A stretch of DNA of 28,681 nucleotides from Tritrichomonas foetus (GCA_001839685.1 MLAK01000610.1:14917-43597), one strand, 5' to 3'; shown: positions 1-8,997, counted from the first letter of the stretch. Program-made: numbers and translations. Notes: generated by a model not told the origin, from the sequence alone.

Positions 1-296
1 AATCCTTTTGAAGGAGCTTATCCATGTAAATTCTCTCAAAAATCAAGGATATGTCGCATATGTGTGGGAAAAAAGTAGATTTTCATTTTCAATGGAATAG
101 ACGATTATAATGTATTCAAAACAATAAGTATTTCTAAAAAAATTGCTTTTTTTATTAAATCGAAGAATATCTCAAAAATAAAAAGACAAAATCTTTTAAT
201 ATTTTGGATATATTATTTTTTAATTATGCTAATTATATGGAGAAAATATAAATAAAATCATAAGCGTAGAAGCATAGGTTGTGTACTTTTTATAGG

Positions 297-304
297 AATC
301 AATC
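297..304. repeat. 8-bp target-site duplication, left copy
   Basis: AATCAATC lies directly outside the left terminal inverted repeat of the 305-1478 element and is repeated exactly at 1479-1486, directly outside the right one. Such a flanking direct repeat is what a cut-and-paste transposase leaves on insertion. Confidence 0.75.
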
Positions 305-317
305 AAAGGTACTCCGG
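305..317 (+). repeat. Left terminal inverted repeat
   Basis: AAAGGTACTCCGG is the perfect reverse complement of 1466-1478. It is unusually GC-rich for this neighbourhood. Confidence 0.75.
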
Positions 318-757
318 TTTAAAAAGCTACCAATTAAATTACATCATTTTGGAATATTGTAAAAATAAGAGTTAAAATATTGTAAATTTATTTTTATAAA
401 AGATTTGGTCTTACCAAAAGTTGGATAGAGATAATTTTTTATTATTACACATATTTCACAATTTTTCAGAATATATTCAAACTTTCAATACATTATTTTG
501 AATAATATCTAGAAGTTATTGATTCACCACTTCTGTTTTAAGTCCCTTTTCTTGGGATCTCGATGGGCGCATGACATTGATATAAATCGTTTATAAATGT
601 ATATAAGATACTGGTATTATGACAAGCTTCATCAATTGGAAGTTTCCCTAATATCCACAAATTTGAAATAAGCTTTCAAATATTCATTTGGATTCATAAA
701 AATAATCTCATTATTTCATAAAAACACCAATCTCATGAACCTGTGTAACAATGATGA

Positions 758-913
758 TTATTTCACAAAAATAATCTCATAAAAATAATCTCTCTCTAAT
801 ATCGGCACAGAAAGCGGAACGTTGCATAAAACATTGTCATGTCGCAGAATAAGGATCTCTTTTTGAATCTCTGGGTCAAGATCATAAGATTGTGATTTTG
901 AATATATTATCAT
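758..913 (-). pseudogene. Short open coding trace inside the transposon
   Basis: A 51-codon ATG-to-TAA frame. Its composition is unlike the surrounding AT noise: it has a mixed, charged segment with DLDPEIQKE and ILRHDN, and uses GAC, CTG and CCG codons. I recognise no family. It lies on the same strand as the open stretch at 1032-1274, so both may be pieces of one ancestral gene read from the right end of the element. It may equally be a chance frame. Confidence 0.3.
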
Positions 914-1031
914 TTATTTCCGTTTTTCCAAAATGGAAATAATTTGATAGTGAATGCACGCAAAACACTCATATCTTCTTTCACAGTCTATTTTTTTCCG
1001 GATAAGTACCGAAAATAAAAAATTAAAAATT

Positions 1032-1274
1032 TCAAATCACAATAAAAAAAAATTCAAAAGACAGATTTTTAATTAATTTAAACGATAAGAAGCAGACAAG
1101 TGGTATTTCATCATAACTGGATTGTAGGCAATTCGCTTGGTTACAACTCCCGCAAAAACGAAAATCAGATAATTTGCTGTATTGAGTCACGCAGGAAGTT
1201 TTGGAAGTCTGTTTCTGTCCCGATGATGTGAATGATTCTGCTGCCTCCTTTGCCCGATTTTGACGCTCTTTGGT
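1032..1274 (-). pseudogene. Decayed coding trace, Cys-rich, inside the transposon
   Basis: An 80-codon stretch open between stops with no ATG. It contains a cysteine cluster (FRFCGSCNQANC) followed by a hydrophobic end, and has higher GC than the flanks. The lack of a start and the adjacent short frames suggest a broken gene, possibly part of the lost transposase. The cysteine spacing hints at a zinc-binding motif, but this is a guess. A 61-aa frame at 1187-1372 overlaps it in another frame and looks less convincing. Confidence 0.3.
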
Positions 1275-1465
1275 TTATTTTTAAAAGAAATTTCGAAAAT
1301 TATTGATTTTTGAAAATAACATTTTTCTTCGACTTTTCTGAGATTTCGCGGTTTAAAACCATCAGGTATCATGCGATTTTTACGCCCTGATATTAGCGCT
1401 CAGAAATGTTGGCTCACTGCGGTGAAAAAGCTAATTTACTGTTTTTCCAAATAACGTATTTTCAG

Positions 1466-1478
1466 CCGGAGTACCTTT
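1466..1478 (-). repeat. Right terminal inverted repeat
   Basis: CCGGAGTACCTTT, exact reverse complement of 305-317. Confidence 0.75.
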
Positions 1479-1486
1479 AATCAATC
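1479..1486. repeat. 8-bp target-site duplication, right copy
   Basis: AATCAATC abuts the right inverted repeat and is identical to 297-304. Confidence 0.75.
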
Positions 1487-1581
1487 CCAGATTTTTAAAA
1501 GGAGAAAATAAAGTTTAATTGCGAATAATTCTTTTTTCCAAGAGAAAAAGTATTACCTGAATTAGAAATCAATAACTTTGA

Positions 1582-1734
1582 ATGGTCTTATTAATTGGTC
1601 AATTTTCAACAAAATTTACTGATCCTACGTCAATTTCTGAAATGATAGAACAACAATGTCCTGGACATATCGATGAATTAGCTTCAATATGTAGCTTATG
1701 TGATATCTATCGAGAGGCAATAAGATTCATTTGA
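1582..1734 (+). pseudogene. Decayed protein-coding fragment, 50 codons
   Basis: An ATG-TGA frame just right of the transposon. Its translation has protein-like content, with FSTKFTDPTSISEM, then CPGHIDELASICSLCD and YREAIRF, quite unlike the Ile/Asn/Lys noise of the AT-rich flanks. An in-frame stop precedes the ATG. A different frame just upstream (about 1556-1594) reads PELEINNFEW, and the same frame reopens after the TGA for about a dozen codons. This pattern fits an old gene broken by frameshifts and stops. I do not recognise the family. The remnant runs only a few hundred bases. Confidence 0.42.
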
Positions 1735-3170
1735 GCTGAGATTGAGTATAAGGCTAGTGAGAATTAATATTAATTCTATCAAAATTTCACATAACATGTC
1801 TGCTTGGTTCCTTCATTAAATATGCGAGAAGACCCTTCGCCCATGAATCTATTTTGAAATTTTAATATGTCATTATATATTATGTATCTAATACATTCAA
1901 GAAGTTAATTGAAAATTTGTTTTGGGATTAATCCCCGAGTATCGATACTCAGATTCTCTCACAAATTTCAATTCTTTGATATTTACCATTTTAAGCTACA
2001 CTAAGTTAGTAATAAATACAAATGCAGCAAAAGTGAATCAACCACTTTGATGAAGGAATCACGATTTCGACTAAAATGTCCCTATTTACTCAAAACACGA
2101 TTCCTTGATTTATTATTTACTTAATTTTATTATTACTGCCTATATTATTTTCGGACATAGTTTTAATGAATATGATATTGAGTTCACACTAGTCATAAAA
2201 ACATAAGATACACATAAATATGGTAACATAGATTGCCATCTAAACGGCGTATCAATTCATATAGACTAAAAATCTATATAGCTAGTAATCCAAAATAAGA
2301 TATTATGAAAATTACTAATTGCAATTTCACATATAATTGACAAATATCTTCTGACTAATGACAGTTATGTTTCAAAAATAGTTGTAGTTTCACATCATTT
2401 ATAAATTTTTGAGTTGAAAATGTCAGTATTGTTCTTATTCCCAAGCGGTCATGTAATTATCATATAAATTGGAGACTACAGTCTTTGGTTGACATGGGAA
2501 GTGATATTAGGTACATTTTTCAACGTATATATCTTCACTGAAGTGTATTTATGTGATTAGTTAAAAATAAAGTCTGAATAATATATATGGTTAAGAATCT
2601 CAGTGTTAACTTAATAGAGACCATGTGGAAAATATTAGAGCATTGAAAATCTGGAATTACCATATTCAAAATCTATAAAACGTAATAGAAAAAGTGGAAA
2701 AATTGAATTCATGTGGAATTCCCATGGGGAATTGAGTACAGCCCTATTTGAATAGAGAATTCATTCAAAATGTTATCTAAATAATAAAATAAAAATATCT
2801 CCGTAATTTTCCAATATATCATGTTAAATTTTGTTTTTATGTTATTAAATATCAAAGAATTTGAGTTTATTTTAAAATTAAATGTAAAATGTAGATAAAT
2901 TAACATCGAATTTGATGTTAATTCAAGTAAATCTATTGTTAAATGAATGACAAAAAGCTATTTTATTTCCATTGATAATAACATATATTTATTAAGGTTT
3001 TAAGAAGGAATCGATTGCAATTCACAACTCCGTCAAAATATTGTATCATACAATACATTAACGATTCATAATGCATCCTTTTGACTCGAATCAAAAACCA
3101 GATTTGTGTTTAATTCATGGATTGTACAAATTTATAGCACTGGAAATTAACTAATTATATTAACATTTAA
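1735..3170. other. Gene-poor AT-rich stretch
   Basis: I see no gene, RNA or mobile element here. The only structure is small: a 14-bp perfect palindrome GAGTATCGATACTC (1937-1950), a 10-bp hairpin AATTAACATC with loop GAATTT (2898-2923), and ATTGTATCATACAAT (3040-3054). A 65-codon minus-strand frame at 2709-2906 has the composition of AT noise. Confidence 0.5.
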
Positions 3171-3194
3171 CGAAATAACCTTATTTCACTTTTT
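3171..3194 (+). promoter_or_regulatory. 24-bp motif shared with 20484-20510
   Basis: CGAAATAACCTTA followed by TTTCACTTTTT. The same string with a 3-nt insertion occurs at 20484-20510. It combines a CCTTA and a TCACTTT, resembling M5-type and Inr-type trichomonad initiators side by side, and sits about 105 nt before the ATG of the coiled-coil gene. It is either an upstream start site or a bound element; the function is inferred. Confidence 0.35.
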
Positions 3195-3290
3195 GAATTT
3201 AAACGTATTGTGTGTATCGTTCCATCGTATCTTTCAATTTTCTTTGCGATATATATGGTAAACGTATAATCAGATATTTTCTTGTAATTT

Positions 3291-3299
3291 CCTTATTTT
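3291..3299 (+). promoter_or_regulatory. CCTTA start-proximal motif (M5-like)
   Basis: CCTTATTTT runs directly into the ATG of the coiled-coil gene, first C at -9. It resembles the T. vaginalis M5 initiator (CCTTT) that overlaps the transcription start, which would leave an almost absent 5' UTR. Confidence 0.45.
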
Positions 3300-6200
3300 A
3301 TGGACTTCTCTTCAGATTTCGACCAATCACTATCGCATATTCGCTCAGAAGATTCTGATACAGAAGGGCACTTATTTATTGAACAGGATTTAAGAGATCA
3401 AATAAATCATTTGACACAACAAAATACAGTTTTAAAAGCTCAATTCGAACAGGCTGTTGAAACATCTAAACAGATGAATGAAGTTGTACAAAAAAATTCA
3501 ATTCTTTCACAACAACTAAGATCCATTCAATATGAAAAAGATTCTCTCGAAAACAGACTTAATTTAAGTCTTAAAACAAACGAAGATTTAACTAAAAAGA
3601 TTGAAGAAGAAAGAGCTTCGACTTTAGCACAGATAACCCAAATCGAATCACAAAAAGATTTGGAAATTTTAAATGCCTCAAAGCAATGTAAAAGCAAAAT
3701 TGAAGCCATGTCCCTACGTGTTAGACAAGTCGAAGATTTGAAGGAACAGATTGAAACTAAAAATAAAGCACTTGTTGCCAAAATAGATAAGGCTGTTCAA
3801 GAAATAACCAACTATTTTTGTGTTTCGTTTGATAGTATTGACTCGGTTATTTCATTTCTTCAACAGCCTCCAGCCGTTGTGGATAATCGAAACTGTGATC
3901 AAAATTATGGATTACCAAATGATGATCAACAACAAGGAGATCATAAACACTGTAAAAAGAAAATTCGATCGCTTAAAAAACATTGTGAAAAATTTGTTTC
4001 AGAAATCAATAAACTTCAAAATGATTTAAGTCAGGCAGAATCAAGACATTCAAATGAAGTTAAATCCTATCAAATTCAATTAAAACAATTGAAAGAAGAA
4101 TTAGCAGACAAAGCAGCCAATAAAGAAAATCAATGTCTTCAGTTGGAAAAGCACAATAAAACTCTTACAAATGAAATTAAAAAACTAAGAAAGGATGTTC
4201 AACAGCAGCAAAATGCACAATGTTTATCTTTTTCAGTTTCTTCTCAACAGAATCTGAAAGATCAAGAACAACAGATGTCATTCTCTCTTTTATCACAGCA
4301 ACAACAAAAGCAATCTATTGTTCCTCAAAATGAGAAACCAGCCAATCGTCAGATATCTGATTTGAAAGAAAACAATGCCTCATTAACCCAAGAAAATAAT
4401 GATCTTTTACAAAAGATTAAAGATCTAGATAAATCAAAAGCAGAAATATCAGCCAAACTGAAAGATGCAATGTATAAAAACACAGAATTACAAATGAAGA
4501 TAAATCAACTTGAAAACGAGAAGAGGGCTTCCTCAGTTATTCATGCTGAAACATTAAATGAACTTCAAAGTGTTCGAGAAATCCTTCATTCTAAAGATAA
4601 ACCTAACAATAATAAAAACAAAGACAAAAAATTGGACAAATTACAGAAGAGATATTCACAACTTGAACAATCTTCTAAAACACAGCAAGGGATTATTCAA
4701 AGTCAAGAATTGAAAATTCAAAACTACAAAACTGAAAATGAAACGTTACAAACTAAAATCAGCAATTCTAAAAAAGAAGTTATTGACTTGCAAAATCATA
4801 TAAAAAGCCTTAATGAGGAAATTGCAGAAGCAAATGAAAAGATTGCCAATAAACCAGAATTAACTATTGATGACATATTGCCACCAAATTCATTGCGATT
4901 TAAAGGATTTGATCCTGTTTTATCCGATAAAATAGAATCTGTAATTGGATCTGTTTTTTCTCCAGCTATCAAATTAAATAAGATTTACTCATTGATTTAC
5001 AATTATTATAATACAATCATTGAGGAGAAGACAAATTCGGTCGATCATATGGCAGAACATCTTCAATGCATCAAAGATAAACTGAATAAGTTTTTCATAG
5101 ATTTATCATTAGCTCTTTCTATGGAACCAATTACTTTTGAAGATTTTGTTGACAGAGGTAAGAATGGAGAATTGCTTTCTACTGTATCACAATGCTATCG
5201 CGGATATGAAGATCTTAAAAGGAAAAATCATGAATTGAATCTTGTTTACAATCGATTTGTTGAAGAATTTGGTCAAAGTACAGATATACCAACATACATA
5301 ACAACAATTCGCCATAATTTTGAAAATCAAACTAATCAATTAAAACAACAAATTCGTAAAAACAAAGAAATTAAGAAATGCACTAGAATATATAAAAAGA
5401 ATATGGAAGCAAAAGTAGCTTCATTAGAAGATCAGAACTCTCACCTCTGTTCAAAATTATATGAGCATAAGACTACGAATGAAGAACTAACTACTAAACT
5501 TCAAAGTGTCAAATGTGAACTCCAATCAATAAAAGCAGAATATGAGATGGCTAAAGCGTCTAGCATTCAAAGCGAAAATGAAGAAGAAAATGTTGATAAT
5601 GAAAACAGTCAAATATTTTTACAAAAGATGTCTCAACATCATAAGAAAGAAATTATCTCTTTAAATAGACAAATTGAAACTATGAAGAAAGAAATAGATG
5701 AACTCAATGATATTATATCAGAGAAAGAGAATGTAATTAATAGACAAAAGAACATTATTTCTCAACAAAAGAATGAAATCACTGAAAAAACTCAAGAATT
5801 TTCATCTTTTAAAGATAAAGAAGATGAATATCAAAGAAAATACCAAACTGAAAAATCTCAGTTAGTGCAAACCTATGAAAATGCTATTTCAGAAATTCAA
5901 AAACGTTGTGGTGATCAACGATCCGATGTCGAAAAGTTATCTAATGAATTGTTGACTACTCAAAATAAATTAAAGCAAGCACAAGGGCAGATTTCAAAGC
6001 TTAAAAAAGAGAAAAAGAGATTTGAAGAAAGTAACAAATTATTAGAAGAACAAGTCGCACGCGAAAAACAACTTGCAGAACTAGCAGCTCAAAATAAGAT
6101 TACTGCCGTTGAAGCTAATTGTGCGCAGACAATTGAAGAAGCTAAATCTAAATTAGAGGCCGAAAAAAGAAAAATATATACATATGCTGCAGATGAGTTC

Positions 6201-6377
6201 AAACGTTTTTGTTGTCCACTTGAACATATTGATGATAGGAGTTACAGATCATTGATTTCCAAAGTTAAGAAAGAATTGGACAGACTGACAGAGTCAGATG
6301 AAATGGTAAGACGAATAGCAGGAGCAGTTCCAAAACAGCCAACAGATGAAGCTGTTTCAAAACTAATTAGTTTTTAA
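3300..6377 (+). CDS. Large coiled-coil protein, 1025 aa
   Basis: Nearly the whole protein is predicted coiled coil: long Glu/Lys/Gln/Asn-rich helices with leucine or isoleucine heptads (about residues 25-165, 215-535, 660-960), broken by a Gln-rich linker near 300-345. Three non-coiled, aromatic/Cys-containing patches interrupt it: about 165-190 (NYFCVSFDSIDSVISFL), about 545-625 (a globular-looking stretch ending NKFFIDLSLALS...FEDFV) and the C-terminus, about 962-1000 (DEFKRFCCPLEHI...LISKVKKEL). No motor, kinase or membrane segment is visible. Such proteins are abundant in trichomonads and are often labelled viral A-type inclusion protein-like; the usual roles are structural (cytoskeleton, Golgi tether, centrosome), but none can be assigned. 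The ATG is the first in frame and follows CCTTATTTT directly. There is no close neighbour upstream; the next gene converges from 7159. Confidence 0.93.
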   Translation: MDFSSDFDQSLSHIRSEDSDTEGHLFIEQDLRDQINHLTQQNTVLKAQFEQAVETSKQMNEVVQKNSILSQQLRSIQYEKDSLENRLNLSLKTNEDLTKKIEEERASTLAQITQIESQKDLEILNASKQCKSKIEAMSLRVRQVEDLKEQIETKNKALVAKIDKAVQEITNYFCVSFDSIDSVISFLQQPPAVVDNRNCDQNYGLPNDDQQQGDHKHCKKKIRSLKKHCEKFVSEINKLQNDLSQAESRHSNEVKSYQIQLKQLKEELADKAANKENQCLQLEKHNKTLTNEIKKLRKDVQQQQNAQCLSFSVSSQQNLKDQEQQMSFSLLSQQQQKQSIVPQNEKPANRQISDLKENNASLTQENNDLLQKIKDLDKSKAEISAKLKDAMYKNTELQMKINQLENEKRASSVIHAETLNELQSVREILHSKDKPNNNKNKDKKLDKLQKRYSQLEQSSKTQQGIIQSQELKIQNYKTENETLQTKISNSKKEVIDLQNHIKSLNEEIAEANEKIANKPELTIDDILPPNSLRFKGFDPVLSDKIESVIGSVFSPAIKLNKIYSLIYNYYNTIIEEKTNSVDHMAEHLQCIKDKLNKFFIDLSLALSMEPITFEDFVDRGKNGELLSTVSQCYRGYEDLKRKNHELNLVYNRFVEEFGQSTDIPTYITTIRHNFENQTNQLKQQIRKNKEIKKCTRIYKKNMEAKVASLEDQNSHLCSKLYEHKTTNEELTTKLQSVKCELQSIKAEYEMAKASSIQSENEEENVDNENSQIFLQKMSQHHKKEIISLNRQIETMKKEIDELNDIISEKENVINRQKNIISQQKNEITEKTQEFSSFKDKEDEYQRKYQTEKSQLVQTYENAISEIQKRCGDQRSDVEKLSNELLTTQNKLKQAQGQISKLKKEKKRFEESNKLLEEQVAREKQLAELAAQNKITAVEANCAQTIEEAKSKLEAEKRKIYTYAADEFKRFCCPLEHIDDRSYRSLISKVKKELDRLTESDEMVRRIAGAVPKQPTDEAVSKLISF

Positions 6378-6479
6378 TTTATTGATTTTTTGATTACGGG
6401 GTAATAATTGTTGTAATTAATTAATAAATTTTTATTTTAATTATTTTCCTCATATCTATTTAATACTTTCACTTCTTTA

Positions 6480-6544
6480 TCTTTCTTTTTACTCTATCCT
6501 TTTACTTTATCTTTTTACCATATCTATTTACTATATCTATTTCC
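6480..6544. repeat. Degenerate 13-bp tandem repeat, 5 copies
   Basis: Five consecutive 13-mers of the form TNTATCTNTTTAC (6480-6492, 6493-6505, 6506-6518, 6519-6531, 6532-6544), pyrimidine-rich, about 100 nt past the stop of the coiled-coil gene. Copies differ at 2-4 positions. Confidence 0.6.
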
Positions 6545-6754
6545 TTGATCTTTGTCTAGATTTTTTTTTCTATATAAAAACTACCAAATGTCTATATAAG
6601 TATGTTTTCAAGATGAAAAAATGAACGTAAGAAATTTCTCAGGCATAATAAAAGATTTAAAATCTGAATAGGTTTATTTTTATGAATAAAAATAGGTTCT
6701 AAAGAAACATAAATAAAAAATCAAACAAATAATTATCTCAATTTTCCGAGCGAA

Positions 6755-7159
6755 TTAGGGGCAAAAGCAGACAAGGAGAGAAATGGTCCCAAAAAGCGCA
6801 CTGAGGAAAATCAAAAAATTGACCTGACGGGCGGAAACAAGATCTGATATTTTTTGAAACAGGAAACCAAAAACAGGAAAATTGTCTCTCAAATAATAGA
6901 AATTCTGTAAAATGTGTGAAAAAAAATGCGACCAAGTAAGGGGCTCACCTTCCGGGACAGAAGAAATTGCCGAGATTAAAACAAAAATAAGATAGAGAGC
7001 GACTATAATGAAGAAAACAAATCTGATGATATTCCATCCTTTTGAAAAAAATTCGTGAAGTTGTAAATTTATTCTGTCGAAAATGTCTCCTTGGTTTTGT
7101 CGATTTTCCGCTTTTTTCTGTTGAATTGGATGAGATGTATATGCAACAAGATCGCCCAT
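6755..7159 (-). CDS. Small membrane protein, 134 aa, unknown
   Basis: The N-terminal 40 residues are polar and charged (QQKKAENRQNQGD, then an amphipathic DRINLQLHEFF). A strong transmembrane helix follows at about 44-66 (IIRFVFFIIVALYLIFVLI), then a short lumenal or extracellular stretch with VPEGEPLTW, a second hydrophobic region at about 80-100, and a C-terminal helix at about 114-132 ending FCP. There is no signal peptide cleavage site; it probably sits in an internal membrane. I do not recognise a family. The start ATG has CCATTAT 3-9 nt upstream, which resembles an Inr with one mismatch. Its 5' end faces the RING gene across 120 bp, so the two promoters share one short divergent region. 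A GTGAG inside the frame at about 6945 was considered as an intron start, but the frame reads through. Confidence 0.68.
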   Translation of the reverse strand: MGDLVAYTSHPIQQKKAENRQNQGDIFDRINLQLHEFFSKGWNIIRFVFFIIVALYLIFVLISAISSVPEGEPLTWSHFFSHILQNFYYLRDNFPVFGFLFQKISDLVSARQVNFLIFLSALFGTISLLVCFCP

Positions 7160-7266
7160 TATAATGGTTTTTATATCACATTTCTATCGAAGTTGAATAA
7201 ACTTTTTAATAGCAAAATTTTCAATTTATTCGGACACTTATTAACTTAAAAAGTCGATCAATATTT

Positions 7267-7276
7267 CCTTGTTTCC
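7267..7276 (+). promoter_or_regulatory. CCTTG start-proximal motif (M5-like)
   Basis: CCTTGTTTCC with its first C 13 nt before the ATG at 7280. It has the same position and form as the motifs before 3300, 9017 and 22102. Confidence 0.4.
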
Positions 7277-7279
7277 AAG

Positions 7280-8848
7280 ATGAATACTTTCAGTGATGTA
7301 GAATTGCTGACAAATATTTTATCATTGGATTCTATTCTTGTTGTTTTGCCAGTCATGATGATAACTTTTTCATTGTTATTTATCATCAAAATTATTTTTG
7401 GCTTATCAAAATATCAACAAAATAATTTCACTTTTTTAGTGGATTTATTTATACAAATTGCACTTATTTTAGGTGCCACTAGAATATTTTATTTTCCTAA
7501 TTGGACGTCGTTCCCAATTTCACTTATTTTCCCTTTAACTACATTTATTATTTCAAACATATCAATTCATAGTGTCAAAAACACTAAGACAATCAATGAT
7601 GCGTCAAAAGAGATTTTCTATGTAATACTATTTATTGGTGTTTTATCATGTTATTTTTGTTCTTTTGAAGAAGAACAATTTCCTCAATATTCTTATTTCA
7701 CTAATGAAAATACAAAAGAATATGAAATTCAAAAGTCAATTTGTTTTCATTTTCTCCATATTTCGTTTTATTTAAGTATAATTAGTCTCGTCTTCCAAAT
7801 TTACGTTTTTGTACAAATTGAATTCGACATTCTTACATTTTCCTCTTTGCGACTTAATATTGAATTTGTTCGAATTGTGTTTCTTTTATTTTATGATATT
7901 TTTCATTTTCAAAGGCAAAGTGTTTTTACTTTTATTATCTTTTATCATTTCTATTCATTGTTAAAAGTTATTTCACATTCCGTATCAAATTATCAGACTA
8001 TGAAAAAAATCAAATATTTACCGAGATACAAATGCATAAATCCTGAAAAAGAATGTTGTATTTGTCATTCTAAGTTTGACCAATGTTATTGTGCAGTCAA
8101 ACTTCCTTGCTTCCATTTTTGTCATTATGTTTGTCTCTTTCGTTCAGGAATCAATGAAACACAATGTGATGTGTGTGGATCTTATGTTAAAGATACAATT
8201 TCTGAGTATGAACCATTTTTTACAGCAAGTCAAAATGAAGAAGAGATTAAGGAAAAAGAAAGAAAAATAAAAGAAAGTGATAATCAAGAACCAATTTCAA
8301 ATATTGAGATGATACACCAAAATGAAGAAATTCTAAATCAAAATGAAGAAATTCTAAATCAAAATGAAGAAATTCTAAATCAAAATGAAGAAATATCAAA
8401 GGAAGGAAAAGAATATGATGATGATAAAGACTTTGAATTGATAAAAATTGTTTATGAAGAAGTTTTTAAAGAGGAGGAAGAAGAATTTTTCGAAAACGAA
8501 ATTGAAGAAGAAGAAGAAGAAGGATTTGAAAATGAAAGCGAACAAAACAAAAATAGTGAGTATAATTCTCCTTTAGAAAAAGAAGAAGGAAATCCTCTGA
8601 ATGTAGAAAAAGACATTTCTCTTGAAGTTGAAGCAAATTCAGATAACAAACATTCTTCTTCTCTTTCTTTTATGGAAAGTTTAAACAAAAAAAGTACAGC
8701 ACAAACAGGCGATGAAACAGTTTTTCATAAACCAGAGCATTTATCAATTCGAGAAATTGCAAAGAAAAATGATGAAATTTTGAATCAAATACACATTTTG
8801 GAAAATCAAATCAACAACATTTCCAAAGAACTTGAAGAACAAAAATAG
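7280..8848 (+). CDS. Multi-pass membrane RING-H2 protein, probable E3 ubiquitin ligase
   Basis: The first 250 residues hold about six hydrophobic segments (roughly 18-42, 50-70, 76-98, 110-128, 150-182, 190-230). A RING finger follows at 259-299 with ligands C259, C262, C277, H279, H282, C285, C296 and C299 (C3H2C3). The core KLPCFHFCHYVC and the 10-residue gap before CDVC match the spacing of Hrd1/gp78 ERAD ligases. The usual Trp after the sixth ligand and the Pro in the last CPxC are missing, so E2 contact may differ. The tail (300-522) is extremely acidic: QNEEILN repeats at about 347-372, Glu runs at about 395-420, and a final helix with a second NDEILNQI. Known for the family: such ligases transfer ubiquitin from an E2 to ER membrane or misfolded clients. 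The Hrd1-like role is inference. A UBE2D-type E2 lies 12 kb downstream. The gene is divergent from the small membrane protein. Confidence 0.85.
   Translation: MNTFSDVELLTNILSLDSILVVLPVMMITFSLLFIIKIIFGLSKYQQNNFTFLVDLFIQIALILGATRIFYFPNWTSFPISLIFPLTTFIISNISIHSVKNTKTINDASKEIFYVILFIGVLSCYFCSFEEEQFPQYSYFTNENTKEYEIQKSICFHFLHISFYLSIISLVFQIYVFVQIEFDILTFSSLRLNIEFVRIVFLLFYDIFHFQRQSVFTFIIFYHFYSLLKVISHSVSNYQTMKKIKYLPRYKCINPEKECCICHSKFDQCYCAVKLPCFHFCHYVCLFRSGINETQCDVCGSYVKDTISEYEPFFTASQNEEEIKEKERKIKESDNQEPISNIEMIHQNEEILNQNEEILNQNEEILNQNEEISKEGKEYDDDKDFELIKIVYEEVFKEEEEEFFENEIEEEEEEGFENESEQNKNSEYNSPLEKEEGNPLNVEKDISLEVEANSDNKHSSSLSFMESLNKKSTAQTGDETVFHKPEHLSIREIAKKNDEILNQIHILENQINNISKELEEQK
8318..8394 (+). repeat. 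In-frame 21-bp tandem repeat in the RING gene
   Basis: CAAAATGAAGAAATTCTAAAT occurs three times without a mismatch (8318-8338, 8339-8359, 8360-8380) and a fourth partial copy follows. It encodes QNEEILN units; copy number is likely to vary between strains because the units are identical. Confidence 0.85.
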
Positions 8849-8997
8849 ATAGTATTATCTAACATTTTGTATATTATTGTATGTATAATTATATAAATAT
8901 ATTAAAACTTATTCATGAAGTCATTATTCCTATTTCATATTCTTTTGACCATTTATGCATTGAAAAGTTTTCCAATAATTTTTCACGCGAAAATTAA

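Larger units (their letters stand above)
305..1478. mobile_element. 1.17-kb non-autonomous DNA transposon with TIRs and 8-bp TSD
   Basis: The element begins AAAGGTACTCCGG (305-317) and ends with its exact reverse complement CCGGAGTACCTTT (1466-1478). The 13-bp match is perfect and then fades. AATCAATC flanks it on both sides. No intact transposase is present, but two open minus-strand stretches (1032-1274 and 758-913) look like decayed coding sequence, so it is probably an internally degraded copy of a longer element rather than a simple MITE. An 8-bp duplication is usual for hAT and also seen with Merlin and P-type elements; I cannot assign a superfamily from the termini alone. The interior also repeats AAAAATAATCTCAT several times at about 700-795. 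Confidence 0.72.

Noticed and set aside
1187..1372. 61-codon minus frame with ATG inside the transposon
   Set aside because: Composition is less protein-like than the alternative frame at 1032-1274; at best part of the same decayed gene.
2709..2906. 65-codon minus frame
   Set aside because: Ile/Asn/Phe-rich translation typical of random AT-rich DNA; no promoter motif.
6930..6960. Possible intron start (GTGAG) in the small membrane protein gene
   Set aside because: No trichomonad-type 3' site (ACTAACACACAG) is seen and the frame reads through to a reasonable end.
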